A stretch of DNA of 16,064 nt from Anaerofilum sp. Lineage in GTDB: Bacteria > Bacillota > Clostridia > Oscillospirales > Ruminococcaceae. Both the position numbers and the translations under genes were made by a program. Shown here in pieces: positions 1 to 6,769 of the stretch. The stretch lies in NCBI GenBank assembly GCA_020024115.1, contig JAHHUF010000034.1, positions 1-16,064 of the forward strand. The letters are read 5' to 3'. The notes under the pieces were generated by a model. It searched no databases, was not told the origin of the DNA, and worked only from the letters and a program-made list of their open reading frames with translations. Numbering within the stretch: position 1 is the first letter of the stretch; every line of letters starts with the position of its first letter.

Positions 1-102
1 AACAAAAACGCAAAGTATCATTTTTTGAAATTTTTTGTTTTATTTGCCAAATTTAGAAGGCTTTGTATTCCTTTTATAAAAAATGTTTTCAAACGACAGT
101 GC

Positions 103-131
103 TTTACATTTTCAATATAAAAGCGTAAAAT
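103..131 (+). promoter_or_regulatory. Predicted sigma-A promoter of the DegV-family gene
   Basis: TTTACA (103-108) and TAAAAT (126-131) are separated by 17 nt, close to the TTGACA/TATAAT consensus with ideal spacing. The predicted start of transcription is near 138, leaving a leader of about 70 nt before the ATG at 207. The surrounding 1-206 region is very AT-rich and holds no gene I can support. Predicted by pattern only. Confidence 0.5.
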
Positions 132-136
132 AAAAG

Positions 137-154
137 CAATCAACAAATTGATTG
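137..154. repeat. 18-nt palindrome at the predicted degV-family transcription start
   Basis: CAATCAA (137-143), CAAA (144-147), TTGATTG (148-154): a perfect 7-bp inverted repeat with a 4-nt centre, beginning about 6 nt after the predicted -10 box. The position suits a repressor operator or a small 5' hairpin. No regulator is identified for it. Confidence 0.45.
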
Positions 155-206
155 TAAATCCAGCAAAAGCAGATGGTTCGCTTTTGGAAAGAGAGGTTTT
201 GGATAT

Positions 207-1052
207 ATGAGCATCCAAATTATTGTGGACAGTTGTTGTGACACAACACTGACCTTGCGAAACGCAATGCAGTTTCAGATTGCGCCTTTAACGGTCGATG
301 TGGGAAACAAACAATTTTTAGATAACGGCGAACTGTCAATTTCAACCTTGCTTACTGCAATGAAATCCACAAAAGACCCCGCTGCCAGTGCTTGTCCTTC
401 TCCGGAAAGTTATGCAAATTTAATGCGTCAGTCGGATGCAAGTATGGTTGTGACCCTTTCCTCTCAACTTTCAGGCAGTTATAACGCTGCAATGGTGGCA
501 AAGGAAATGGTACTGGAAGAATTTCCGGAAAAGAAAATCCATGTGTTTGATTCTCAAAGTGCTTCAGCAGGAGAACTGCGCATTGCGCTGCTTTTGCGGG
601 AATGGATTGATGGTGGAATGGATTTTGATTCGATTGTGACAAAAGCAACGGATTTTATCACAAATATGAAAACCTTTTTTGTTCTGGAAGATTTGTCCAA
701 TTTGGTGAAAAACGGAAGAATTTCCAAGGTGGCAGGACTGATGGGAACTATGCTAAACATTCGCCCTATTATGGGAGAAAACGGAAAAGGTGAAATCATT
801 CAATTGGATAAGGTGCGTGGAACCCAAGCCGCAATGCGCCGTTTGACCGAGATTGTGGCAGAACATCTCAAAAAGATGCAGACAGCAAGCCAAACCCTGA
901 TTATCAGCCATTGCAACTGTCCGGAACGAGCAATGGAACTGAAAAAGGCTTTCATGGAACTTTGCCCTGCGCTGAAGGATGTTATTCTGGTTCCTACAGG
1001 CGGGGTGTCCACCGTCTATGCCAACAATGGCGGAGTTGTGCTGGCAGTTTAA
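207..1052 (+). CDS. DegV family fatty acid-binding protein
   Basis: A 281-aa cytosolic protein of the DegV family, whose members bind a long-chain fatty acid; in several Firmicutes the family includes FakB, which presents exogenous fatty acid to the FakA kinase. The N-terminal IVDSCCD (residues 6-12) matches the family's opening D-S motif. SACPSPESY (61-69), TLSSQLSGSYNAA (83-95) and VFDSQSASAG (113-122) match the conserved ligand-pocket segments, and NGRISK (169-174) followed by LNIRPIM matches the family's second-domain signature. Length is typical. The start is ATG 207 with an AAAGAGAGG ribosome site about 10 nt upstream. It is a single gene with its own promoter. Whether it acts as FakB is open because no fakA is in the window; proximity to a fatty acid synthesis operon fits a lipid role but does not prove it. 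Confidence 0.88.
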   Translation: MSIQIIVDSCCDTTLTLRNAMQFQIAPLTVDVGNKQFLDNGELSISTLLTAMKSTKDPAASACPSPESYANLMRQSDASMVVTLSSQLSGSYNAAMVAKEMVLEEFPEKKIHVFDSQSASAGELRIALLLREWIDGGMDFDSIVTKATDFITNMKTFFVLEDLSNLVKNGRISKVAGLMGTMLNIRPIMGENGKGEIIQLDKVRGTQAAMRRLTEIVAEHLKKMQTASQTLIISHCNCPERAMELKKAFMELCPALKDVILVPTGGVSTVYANNGGVVLAV

Positions 1053-1064
1053 AAATGTGAAACA

Positions 1065-1108
1065 AAAGCGGTGCAGATTGTTGATTTTGGTGCAGTCTGT
1101 GCCGCTTT
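1065..1108 (+). terminator. Weak hairpin terminator after the DegV-family gene
   Basis: AAAGCGGTGCAGA (1065-1077) pairs with TCTGTGCCGCTTT (1096-1108), giving a 13-bp stem with two G-U pairs and an 18-nt loop. Only a short T run follows (TTTA), so termination is likely partial. It lies 12 nt after the stop codon and just before the next promoter. Confidence 0.5.
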
Positions 1109-1112
1109 ATGC

Positions 1113-1141
1113 TTGCCCATAAAAGTGGAATACGGTATAAT
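1113..1141 (+). promoter_or_regulatory. Predicted sigma-A promoter of the cysteine desulfurase-thiI-cinA operon
   Basis: TTGCCC (1113-1118) and a perfect TATAAT (1136-1141) are separated by 17 nt. Transcription would start near 1148, leaving a leader of about 54 nt before the ATG at 1202. Confidence 0.65.
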
Positions 1142-1189
1142 ATCAGATACAGCAAAAAGCAGGAACAACGGAAATTTTTTTGAGTGAAC

Positions 1190-1193
1190 GGAG
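1190..1193 (+). promoter_or_regulatory. Ribosome binding site deciding the cysteine desulfurase start
   Basis: GGAG at 1190-1193 lies 8 nt before ATG 1202. The in-frame GTG at 1184 would put this site inside the coding region and has no comparable site of its own, so 1202 is the better start. Confidence 0.6.
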
Positions 1194-1201
1194 CAGAAAA
1201 A

Positions 1202-2335
1202 ATGTATTATCTGGACAATGCAGCCACTACACCGGTGGCACAGCAAGTGGTACAGGAAGTTGCAAAGGTGATGGAAGAATGTTTTGGCAATCCATCTTCT
1301 TTGTACCAATTGGGATTAGACAGCGAATTGTTATTGCGAAAAAGCCGAGCTGCGGTAGCGTCTGCTTTGGGGTGCAGCGCAGCAGAGGTGTATTTCACCT
1401 CTTGCGGAAGTGAAAGCAATAATATTGCAATTTTGGGTGGTACACAAGCCAGAAAAAGCTGGGCAGACCATATTGTATGCACAGGGTATGAGCATCCATC
1501 TGCAGGAAAGGTGGTGGAACGGCTGGAGCAGCAAGGCTGGAAAGTGACCTATGTTATGCCAAACGCAGAAGGTGTTATTTTGCCTCAGGAGATTGCACAG
1601 GCTGTGACTGCAAAAACGGCAATGGTTGTTGCGATGCAGGTGAATAATGAAACAGGTGCAGTGATTGATGTAGCAAAATTGGCAAAATTGGTCAAACAAA
1701 AAAACAGCCGCACAATGATGCATGTGGATGGGGTGCAGGCATGGCTGCGGTTGCCCATCAAGCTGTCTGCCACAGAGATTGACAGCTATGCAGTGTCTGG
1801 GCATAAGATTCATGCTCCAAAAGGAATCGGTGCACTGTATCTGCGCAAAAACACCCATATTGAGGCTCCGTTTTGTGGGGGTGGGCAGGAAAAGGGAATT
1901 CGACCGGGAACCGAAAATCTTCCCTATATTGCAGGGCTTGCAACTGCTGCAACCATGATGAAACAGAATTTTTCCGAACGGAAAAAGCGAATTACAATGC
2001 TCAATCAGATGCTGCGAAAAGAACTGCAAAATATGGAAGGAATTTTGATAAACAGTCCCGAAACTGCTGTCCCGGAAGTTCTGAATTTCAGCATTACAGG
2101 GATTCGCAGCGAAACCATGCTGCATTTTTTGGAACAGCAGCAGATTTATGTTTCCAGCGGTTCTGCTTGCAACAAAGGAGCAGCCAGCCATACCCTTGCA
2201 GCAATGGGGCTGCCGCCGGAGCGAATTGACAGCGCACTGCGCATTAGTTTTTCAAAAGACAGCACCGAGCAGGATGTAGAGGCTTTGGTACAGGGGCTTT
2301 CACAGGGGATGGCATCCATTGCACGGATACGATAA
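1202..2335 (+). CDS. Cysteine desulfurase (NifS/IscS family), partner of ThiI
   Basis: A 377-aa PLP enzyme (class V aminotransferase fold) that takes sulfur from L-cysteine to form an enzyme persulfide, releasing alanine. Visible motifs: YLDNAATTP at the N-terminus, EHPS with the PLP-stacking His98, HVDGVQA (174-180) with Asp and Gln contacts, SGHK with PLP-binding Lys202, GGGQEKGIRPGTEN (226-239), and SSGSACNKG with catalytic Cys323. The last follows the NifS-like group pattern with a short Cys loop. The protein would begin MYYLDNAATT, as family members usually do. It is 23 nt upstream of thiI in the same operon. In Bacillus subtilis an analogous desulfurase encoded beside thiI (NifZ) supplies sulfur for tRNA s4U, so I infer the same job here. 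Supply for Fe-S clusters cannot be excluded. Confidence 0.93.
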   Translation: MYYLDNAATTPVAQQVVQEVAKVMEECFGNPSSLYQLGLDSELLLRKSRAAVASALGCSAAEVYFTSCGSESNNIAILGGTQARKSWADHIVCTGYEHPSAGKVVERLEQQGWKVTYVMPNAEGVILPQEIAQAVTAKTAMVVAMQVNNETGAVIDVAKLAKLVKQKNSRTMMHVDGVQAWLRLPIKLSATEIDSYAVSGHKIHAPKGIGALYLRKNTHIEAPFCGGGQEKGIRPGTENLPYIAGLATAATMMKQNFSERKKRITMLNQMLRKELQNMEGILINSPETAVPEVLNFSITGIRSETMLHFLEQQQIYVSSGSACNKGAASHTLAAMGLPPERIDSALRISFSKDSTEQDVEALVQGLSQGMASIARIR

Positions 2336-2358
2336 CCAACGAAAGAGAGGATAACACA

Positions 2359-3564
2359 ATGAATGAAATTATTATGGCATTTCAAGGTGAAATGGTTTTG
2401 AAAGGATTGAACCGCAGTAGCTTTGAATCCACTTTGATGAAAATTACTCGCCGCAGATTGGAAAATGTAGGCGATTTTAAGGTGTATAAAGCACAAAGCA
2501 CTATTTATATTGAGCCAAAAGACGAATTTGCAGATGTTGACACTGCTTTTGATAAGGTGCGCAAAATTTTTGGGGTGGCTGCAGTCTGCCGTGCGGCGGT
2601 CTGCGAAAAAACATTTGAGGCAATCTGCGAAACCGCAGAGGAATATATGGGTGACCAACTCCGTGAGTGTCGTACTTTTAAGGTAGAGGCACGGCGTGCA
2701 GATAAGAGTTTCCCCATGAAAAGCCCTGAACTTTCAAAGGAGCTGGGTGGATTTTTGTTGAGCAAACACCCACATTTGCGTGTAAATGTAAAGCAGCCTG
2801 ACATTGTGGTCTATGTGGAAGTGCGTGACTTTGGTGCGTATGTTCATGGTCCAAAACAGCAGGGTGCAGGTGGATTGCCTGTGTCCACCAGTGGCAGAGC
2901 CTTGACAATGCTGTCAGGTGGCATTGACAGCCCTGTTGCTGCATGGATGATGGCAAAGCGTGGGTTGAGCCTGCATCATATCCATTTTGCAAGCCCTCCC
3001 TATACCAGTGAACGCGCAAAGCTGAAAGTGCAAAGTTTGGGTCAGCTGTTGACCGATTATACAGGCAGCTGTAATTTGTATGTTGTTCCCTATACCAAAC
3101 CACAGGAATATATTCGTGATAATGCCCCAGATGTGCTGTTTACTGTTTTGATGCGCCGCAGCATGATGCGCATTGCACGCATGATTGCGGATGACATCAG
3201 TTGCGAGGGAATTGTTACAGGTGAAAGTCTGGCACAGGTGGCAAGCCAAACTTTGAAGGCTTTGATGTGTACTGATTTGGCACAAGATTTGCCTGTACTG
3301 CGCCCCTTGATTGGCATGGACAAAACCGAGATTATTGAAATTGCACGAAAGATAGGCACCTTTGAAACCAGCATCATGCCATACGAAGATTGCTGCACCA
3401 TCTTTACACCTCCTCACCCCAAAACAAAACCATCTTTGGAGGAAATCGAAGAAGCTGAGTCCAAAATGCCGCAACTAAAAGAGTTGGAAGAAGCAGCTGC
3501 AAAAGAGGTGGAAATTATTCGTTTGAGAATGGGGGAAGAAGCACCTTTGGCAGCAGAAGTTTAA
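2359..3564 (+). CDS. thiI: tRNA sulfurtransferase ThiI (rhodanese-less form)
   Basis: A 401-aa enzyme that adenylates U8 of tRNA and inserts sulfur to make 4-thiouridine; in many bacteria it also supplies sulfur to ThiS for the thiamine thiazole. Order: N-terminal ferredoxin-like part, THUMP RNA-binding domain (about 60-165), then a PP-loop ATPase domain with SGGIDS (186-191), TGESLAQVASQT (287-298) and PYEDCCTIFTPPHPKTKP (341-358), which holds the conserved reactive Cys of the EDCC motif. The protein ends after a Glu-rich helix and lacks the C-terminal rhodanese domain of the E. coli enzyme. This is normal for Firmicutes and means sulfur must come directly from a partner desulfurase, here the preceding gene. 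The start is ATG 2359 with AGAGAGG 8 nt upstream. It sits mid-operon, 19 nt before cinA. Confidence 0.96.
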   Translation: MNEIIMAFQGEMVLKGLNRSSFESTLMKITRRRLENVGDFKVYKAQSTIYIEPKDEFADVDTAFDKVRKIFGVAAVCRAAVCEKTFEAICETAEEYMGDQLRECRTFKVEARRADKSFPMKSPELSKELGGFLLSKHPHLRVNVKQPDIVVYVEVRDFGAYVHGPKQQGAGGLPVSTSGRALTMLSGGIDSPVAAWMMAKRGLSLHHIHFASPPYTSERAKLKVQSLGQLLTDYTGSCNLYVVPYTKPQEYIRDNAPDVLFTVLMRRSMMRIARMIADDISCEGIVTGESLAQVASQTLKALMCTDLAQDLPVLRPLIGMDKTEIIEIARKIGTFETSIMPYEDCCTIFTPPHPKTKPSLEEIEEAESKMPQLKELEEAAAKEVEIIRLRMGEEAPLAAEV

Positions 3565-3572
3565 CAGAAAGT

Positions 3573-3578
3573 AGGTGG
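3573..3578 (+). promoter_or_regulatory. Ribosome binding site deciding the cinA start
   Basis: AGGTGG at 3573-3578 lies 5 nt before ATG 3584. An in-frame GTG at 3575 falls inside this site and is therefore an unlikely start. Confidence 0.6.
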
Positions 3579-3583
3579 CAGCC

Positions 3584-4849
3584 ATGAATGCAGAAATTAT
3601 TGCAGTGGGAACAGAACTGCTTTTGGGAGATATTTTAAACACAAATGCACAGTATTTGTCCCAAAAGTTGGCACAGCTTGGCTTTACAGTGCATTTTCAA
3701 AGTGTTGTGGGGGATAATCCCCAGCGTTTAGCACAGCTTGCACAACAGGCAAAAGAGCGCAGTGAGGTTGTGATTTACAGCGGGGGGCTGGGGCCAACCG
3801 CAGATGATTTGACCAAAGAAACCGTTGCCCAAATCTATGGTGACCCTTTGCAGTTTGATGTTGCTCAGTTTGAAAAAATACAAGACTTTTTTCATGCCTG
3901 CGGCAAACCTATGAGTGAGAACAACCGCAAACAGGCAATGGTTCCGTTGTATGGTGAAACTTTGGAAAACAACAATGGAACTGCTCCGGGAATGTTGTTT
4001 CGGCAGGATGGGCGTGTGGCGATTCTTTTGCCGGGGCCACCCAAAGAATTGATTCCCATGTTTGAGGGGGAAGTTCTTCCGATTTTGCAGAAAATGCAAA
4101 AAAATGTACTTGTTTCCCGTGTGCTGCGTGTGTATGGCATTGGTGAAAGTGTTCTGGAAGAAATGGTTGCTCCCTTGCTGGAGGGGCAAAACCCCACTGC
4201 CGCCCTGTATGCGAAAACAGCTGAAGTTGTGGTGCGCATTACCGCAAAAGCGGAAACCACAGAACAAGCGGCTGAAATGTGCGATAAAACAGCGAAAGAG
4301 TTTTATCGCATTGTTGGGGATTGTATCTATGCAGAGGGAGAACAATTGTTAGAAGAAACGGTTGTAAAGCTTCTTGCAGAAAAAAACTTGCAGCTGTCCA
4401 CTGCTGAAAGTTGCACAGGCGGTTTACTGAGCCAGCGCATCACCTCAATTGCTGGTAGCAGCAAGGTGTTTGAGTGTGGTGTGTGCAGCTATGCCAATAC
4501 AGTGAAAGAAAAATTGCTGGGTGTGCCTGCTGATGTTTTGGAGCAGTTTGGTGCAGTCAGCCCCCAAACAGCAAAGGCAATGGCACAGGGCAGTTTGCGC
4601 CTTTCGGGGGCAGATATTGCAGTGGGTATCACCGGAATTGCAGGCCCCGATGGCGAAACCCCTGAAAAACCTGTGGGATTGGTGTATATCGCCGCAGCAA
4701 ACAAAGAAAAAGTGTGGGTGCATCGCATGGTGATGGCAAACCGCACCAGAGAGGTTGTTCGATTTGCTGCATCACAAAAGGCGCTGGATTTGGTTCGCAG
4801 GATTGCAATGGAATTTGAGATAAAAGATTGTGACTGTTTTGAAAAATAA
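3584..4849 (+). CDS. cinA: CinA: competence/damage-inducible protein, nicotinamide-nucleotide amidase
   Basis: A 421-aa two-domain cytosolic protein. The N-terminal MoCF-like domain (about 1-170) carries AEIIAVGTELLLGDILNTN at the start, SGGLGPTADDLTKE (66-79) and LLPGPPKEL (148-156); this family hydrolyses ADP-ribose or oxidised NAD derivatives. The C-terminal domain (about 255-421) has TAESCTGG (273-280), the amidase Ser/Thr region, then GAVSPQTAKAM and VGITGIAGPDG (347-357). That domain deamidates nicotinamide mononucleotide for pyridine nucleotide salvage. Full length for Gram-positive CinA. It is last in the desulfurase-thiI operon, 19 nt after thiI, with no evident functional link to sulfur transfer. 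In Bacillus and Streptococcus cinA commonly precedes recA; here it does not. Confidence 0.95.
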   Translation: MNAEIIAVGTELLLGDILNTNAQYLSQKLAQLGFTVHFQSVVGDNPQRLAQLAQQAKERSEVVIYSGGLGPTADDLTKETVAQIYGDPLQFDVAQFEKIQDFFHACGKPMSENNRKQAMVPLYGETLENNNGTAPGMLFRQDGRVAILLPGPPKELIPMFEGEVLPILQKMQKNVLVSRVLRVYGIGESVLEEMVAPLLEGQNPTAALYAKTAEVVVRITAKAETTEQAAEMCDKTAKEFYRIVGDCIYAEGEQLLEETVVKLLAEKNLQLSTAESCTGGLLSQRITSIAGSSKVFECGVCSYANTVKEKLLGVPADVLEQFGAVSPQTAKAMAQGSLRLSGADIAVGITGIAGPDGETPEKPVGLVYIAAANKEKVWVHRMVMANRTREVVRFAASQKALDLVRRIAMEFEIKDCDCFEK

Positions 4850-4909
4850 GATAAAAAGATTTGGGAAATATTTTGTGCAACTCGTCCAAAAATAATGAAT
4901 AACATGTAA

Positions 4910-4946
4910 AAAAAATGCCGCTTGTTTGCAATAAGCGGCATTTTTT
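4910..4946. terminator. Intrinsic terminator of the desulfurase-thiI-cinA operon
   Basis: A perfect 14-bp stem, AAAAAATGCCGCTT (4910-4923) with AAGCGGCATTTTTT (4933-4946), has a 9-nt loop; the right arm ends in six Ts. It is 60 nt after the cinA stop. The A run on its left arm would also let it act on minus-strand transcripts. Confidence 0.88.
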
Positions 4947-4954
4947 GGTATGAT
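4926..4954 (+). promoter_or_regulatory. Candidate promoter of the LCP gene, overlapping the cinA terminator
   Basis: TTGCAA (4926-4931) and TATGAT (4949-4954) are separated by 17 nt. The -35 box would fall in the loop of the cinA terminator hairpin. Transcription would start near 4961, giving a leader of about 115 nt. No other well-spaced pair was found before 5077, so this is the best candidate, predicted by pattern only. Confidence 0.4.
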
Positions 4955-4956
4955 AT

Positions 4957-4973
4957 AGTTTGATTATAAAACT
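4957..4973. promoter_or_regulatory. Imperfect palindrome at the LCP transcription start, FabT-box-like
   Basis: AGTTTGATTATAAAACT has arms matching at 7 of 8 positions around a central T. It begins 2 nt after the predicted -10 box and covers the predicted start site, a classic repressor position. The core TTTGATTATAAAA differs by one base from TTTGATTATCAAA, the type of site I recall for streptococcal FabT. Binding is not shown. Confidence 0.35.
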
Positions 4974-4996
4974 TTTAAAGGGAAATACTCTAGGAA

Positions 4997-5025
4997 GTAT
5001 CTGAAAAGTCGAAATTTTCAGATAC
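4997..5025 (+). repeat. Perfect hairpin in the LCP 5' leader
   Basis: GTATCTGAAAA (4997-5007) and TTTTCAGATAC (5015-5025) form a perfect 11-bp stem with the 7-nt loop GTCGAAA. No T run follows, so it is not a terminator. It lies about 37 nt upstream of the LCP ribosome site. It could be a protein-binding inverted repeat in DNA or a stabilising or regulatory RNA structure. Confidence 0.6.
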
Positions 5026-5076
5026 GCCTAAACAAAAGCCACAAAAATGCAATTTGAACACAGGAGTTTGGACACT

Positions 5077-6168
5077 ATGAATTCAAAACGCAAGTGGGGA
5101 AAATGGGTGCTGGTAGGTGTAATTCTTGTAATCCTAGCTGTACTGGGCTACTTTGCAAAAATGTATCTGGAACTGGAAAACCTTTTGGATACAGGCGATG
5201 CAGGTAATCTTCCCCAAAGCTATCAGACAATGAAAGATGACAACGGAACTGATTTATCACAAGTAAAAGAAAAAGATGTATATACAGTGTTGGTTGCTGT
5301 AACGGATAAAGGTGTGCAGGAAGAAAACAGAAATGGTGAAAATACCGATGTGCTGATGTATATTCGTTTGGATAACAAAGCACACAAAATGAACATTCTG
5401 CAAATTCCAAGAGACACCTATGTCGGAGATATCAGTGTAAATTGTGGTGTTTATCATCGCATCAATGGTGCATATCTTCATGGGTCAAACAAAGAAAACC
5501 CCATTGCTAACACAGCCAATGCCATTTATGAGTTGTTCGGTTTGAAAGCAGACAACTATGCTGTGATGGATGTGGAAGGATTCCGCACAATGCTCAATAC
5601 AATGGGCGGAATTTGGATGAATATTCCACGAGATTTGCATGAAAAGAATACTCACGAATTGATTGTGCCAGCCGGTGATGTGAAAATCAGCGGTGACAGT
5701 GCTGAAATTATTCTGAGAAATCGCTCTACAACTTTGGGCGACTATGACCGTTTGGAATTGCAGCAAAGTTTTTATGCAGCAGTATTCCGCACCTTTATGG
5801 AACAGTATCCCATTGGTGATGCGTTGCAGGTAGCAAAAAATACTGCTGTTTATCTGAAAACAGATTTTTCGGTTATGGATTTGGTGGCAATTTATCTTTC
5901 TATGAAGGATTTGAAACCAGAAGATATTTATGTAGTTCGATGCAGCGGCGGCCCCATCACCATTGTTGGAGATGATGGCAAAAAAGCAGCATTGTATGGT
6001 GTGGAAAAAGAAAACACTGCACGCATTCTCAATGAACATTTCCGCCCAGAAGGGGTCACAGTCAGCCCAGAGCAATTGGGTTTGCCGGATGTAGAGTATC
6101 ATCTGGGCTATAATGTGGATGAGGGAAAACGCTTGAGCGATGTGAAAACCGCAGAAATTAAAGACTAA
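5077..6168 (+). CDS. LCP (LytR-CpsA-Psr) family wall glycopolymer ligase
   Basis: A 363-aa membrane-anchored protein of the LCP family, which transfers lipid-linked teichoic-acid-like or capsular polymers to peptidoglycan outside the cell. A basic start (MNSKRKWGKW) is followed by one membrane segment (about 11-27), then a short stalk and the extracytoplasmic LCP domain (about 68-245). Conserved parts: NTDVLMYIRLD (89-99), ILQIPRDTYV (107-116) with the Arg-Asp pair, RINGAYLHG (128-136), VEGFRTMLNTMGGI (166-179) and LRNRSTTLGDYDRLELQQ (213-230), which supplies the pyrophosphate-binding arginines. ATG 5077 is chosen over the in-frame ATG 5047 because AGGAG at 5062-5066 lies 10 nt upstream and the charged-then-hydrophobic N-terminus begins there. 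It is monocistronic between two terminators. The polymer it handles cannot be told from this window. Confidence 0.9.
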   Translation: MNSKRKWGKWVLVGVILVILAVLGYFAKMYLELENLLDTGDAGNLPQSYQTMKDDNGTDLSQVKEKDVYTVLVAVTDKGVQEENRNGENTDVLMYIRLDNKAHKMNILQIPRDTYVGDISVNCGVYHRINGAYLHGSNKENPIANTANAIYELFGLKADNYAVMDVEGFRTMLNTMGGIWMNIPRDLHEKNTHELIVPAGDVKISGDSAEIILRNRSTTLGDYDRLELQQSFYAAVFRTFMEQYPIGDALQVAKNTAVYLKTDFSVMDLVAIYLSMKDLKPEDIYVVRCSGGPITIVGDDGKKAALYGVEKENTARILNEHFRPEGVTVSPEQLGLPDVEYHLGYNVDEGKRLSDVKTAEIKD

Positions 6169-6172
6169 AGAA

Positions 6173-6210
6173 AAAACCTCTTTGATGATTTTGAGCATCA
6201 AAGAGGTTTT
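6173..6210. terminator. Bidirectional terminator between the LCP gene and the fab operon
   Basis: A perfect 15-bp stem, AAAACCTCTTTGATG (6173-6187) with CATCAAAGAGGTTTT (6196-6210), encloses an 8-nt loop. T-rich tails follow on both strands: TTTTGTTGTTTT on plus and TTTTTTCTTT on minus. It lies 4 nt after the LCP stop and 15 nt after the marR stop, so it serves both convergent transcripts. Confidence 0.92.
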
Positions 6211-6225
6211 GTTGTTTTAAGAGAA

Positions 6226-6711
6226 TCATACTTCTTCGGTTTTGGGGATTGAACGGTTTGGGTTCAGCTTAGGCAAAGGAATCTCCGGCATCAATTCATC
6301 ACAGATTGTTTCCAGCATATAGGAAAGCTGAGCAGTTTCTTGTGCAGAAAAATGCTCTGCAATGCGTTCCATTACTTTATCCAAATAATTATAGCTGACA
6401 TTGTAGTAATCCAGATATTTTTGGGTGGGGTGCAGGTGATATTCCCGACGGTCGTTTTCCGAGCGCACCTTTTCCAAATAACCTTTTTGAATCAGACTGT
6501 TTACCTTATAGGCAGCATTGGGGGAAGAAATTTCAATAAAATTTGCAAATTCATTGATGGTAGGGTTCCCCATTGCGTGGATAATTTCCATACAGAAGGT
6601 TTCTACGGTTGTGAGAGTAGCCTCTCTGCTTTGCAGGCTGCTGCTAAACACCTGACGATAAAAATGCAGCTTGAATTTTGTGTAAATTTGTTCAAAACTG
6701 TCCTGCAACAT
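6226..6711 (-). CDS. MarR-family transcriptional regulator at the end of the fab operon (FabT-like candidate)
   Basis: A 161-aa winged-helix DNA-binding protein. Helix-turn-helix residues are about 51-76 (TINEFANFIEISSPNAAYKVNSLIQKGYL), followed by the wing with the MarR-typical DRR (87-89) in SENDRREYHLHPT. Flanking N- and C-terminal helices would form the dimer interface. The tail (about 142-161) is Pro/Lys-rich and probably disordered. The start is set at 6711, where AGGAG (6721-6725) lies 9 nt upstream. An in-frame extension to a TTG at 6777 would cover the likely promoter and has no ribosome site. It is the last gene of the operon, 71 nt after fabZ. In streptococci and lactococci the MarR-type regulator FabT is encoded in the fab cluster and represses it in response to long-chain acyl-ACP; context suggests a similar role, but the family assignment alone does not establish it. 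Confidence 0.85.
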   Translation of the reverse strand: MLQDSFEQIYTKFKLHFYRQVFSSSLQSREATLTTVETFCMEIIHAMGNPTINEFANFIEISSPNAAYKVNSLIQKGYLEKVRSENDRREYHLHPTQKYLDYYNVSYNYLDKVMERIAEHFSAQETAQLSYMLETICDELMPEIPLPKLNPNRSIPKTEEV

Positions 6712-6720
6712 ATCAAATGG

Positions 6721-6725
6721 CTCCT
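6721..6725 (-). promoter_or_regulatory. Ribosome binding site deciding the marR start
   Basis: AGGAG on the minus strand lies 9 nt before ATG 6711. The site sits in a TCAAA-N7-TTTGA inverted repeat (6713-6729) on the plus strand, so a protein bound here could affect both transcription and translation start regions. Confidence 0.6.
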
Positions 6726-6741
6726 TTGAATCTAAATGGAC

Positions 6742-6769
6742 ATTATATTGTATTTCCATTATATCACAA
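6742..6769 (-). promoter_or_regulatory. Possible internal promoter for the marR gene
   Basis: On the minus strand, TTGTGA (6764-6769) and TATAAT (6742-6747) are spaced 16 nt. A second, overlapping TATAAT (6758-6763) preceded by TGA makes an extended -10. Both lie in the 71-nt fabZ-marR gap, which is the largest gap inside the operon after the acpP-accB one. They would let the regulator be made separately from the synthesis enzymes. Confidence 0.4.

Noticed and set aside
18..218. Short open frame on the minus strand before the DegV-family gene (66 codons)
   Set aside because: It spans the predicted promoter, palindrome and ribosome site of the DegV-family gene, has low-complexity Lys/Phe/Ile content and no ribosome site.
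1331..2191. Long open frame on the minus strand inside the cysteine desulfurase gene (286 codons)
   Set aside because: It is antisense to a gene with complete catalytic motifs, its translation is rich in Cys, His and Phe with no recognisable domain, and it has no supporting ribosome site or context.
5485..6201. Long open frame on the minus strand antisense to the LCP gene (238 codons)
   Set aside because: Its composition (many Ile, Phe, His, Cys) and position inside a well-supported LCP gene and terminator mark it as a shadow frame.
6173..6210. TTTGATG and CATCAAA arms as a FabT-like operator
   Set aside because: They are parts of a 15-bp terminator stem between convergent genes, with no promoter nearby and too wide a spacing for a MarR site.
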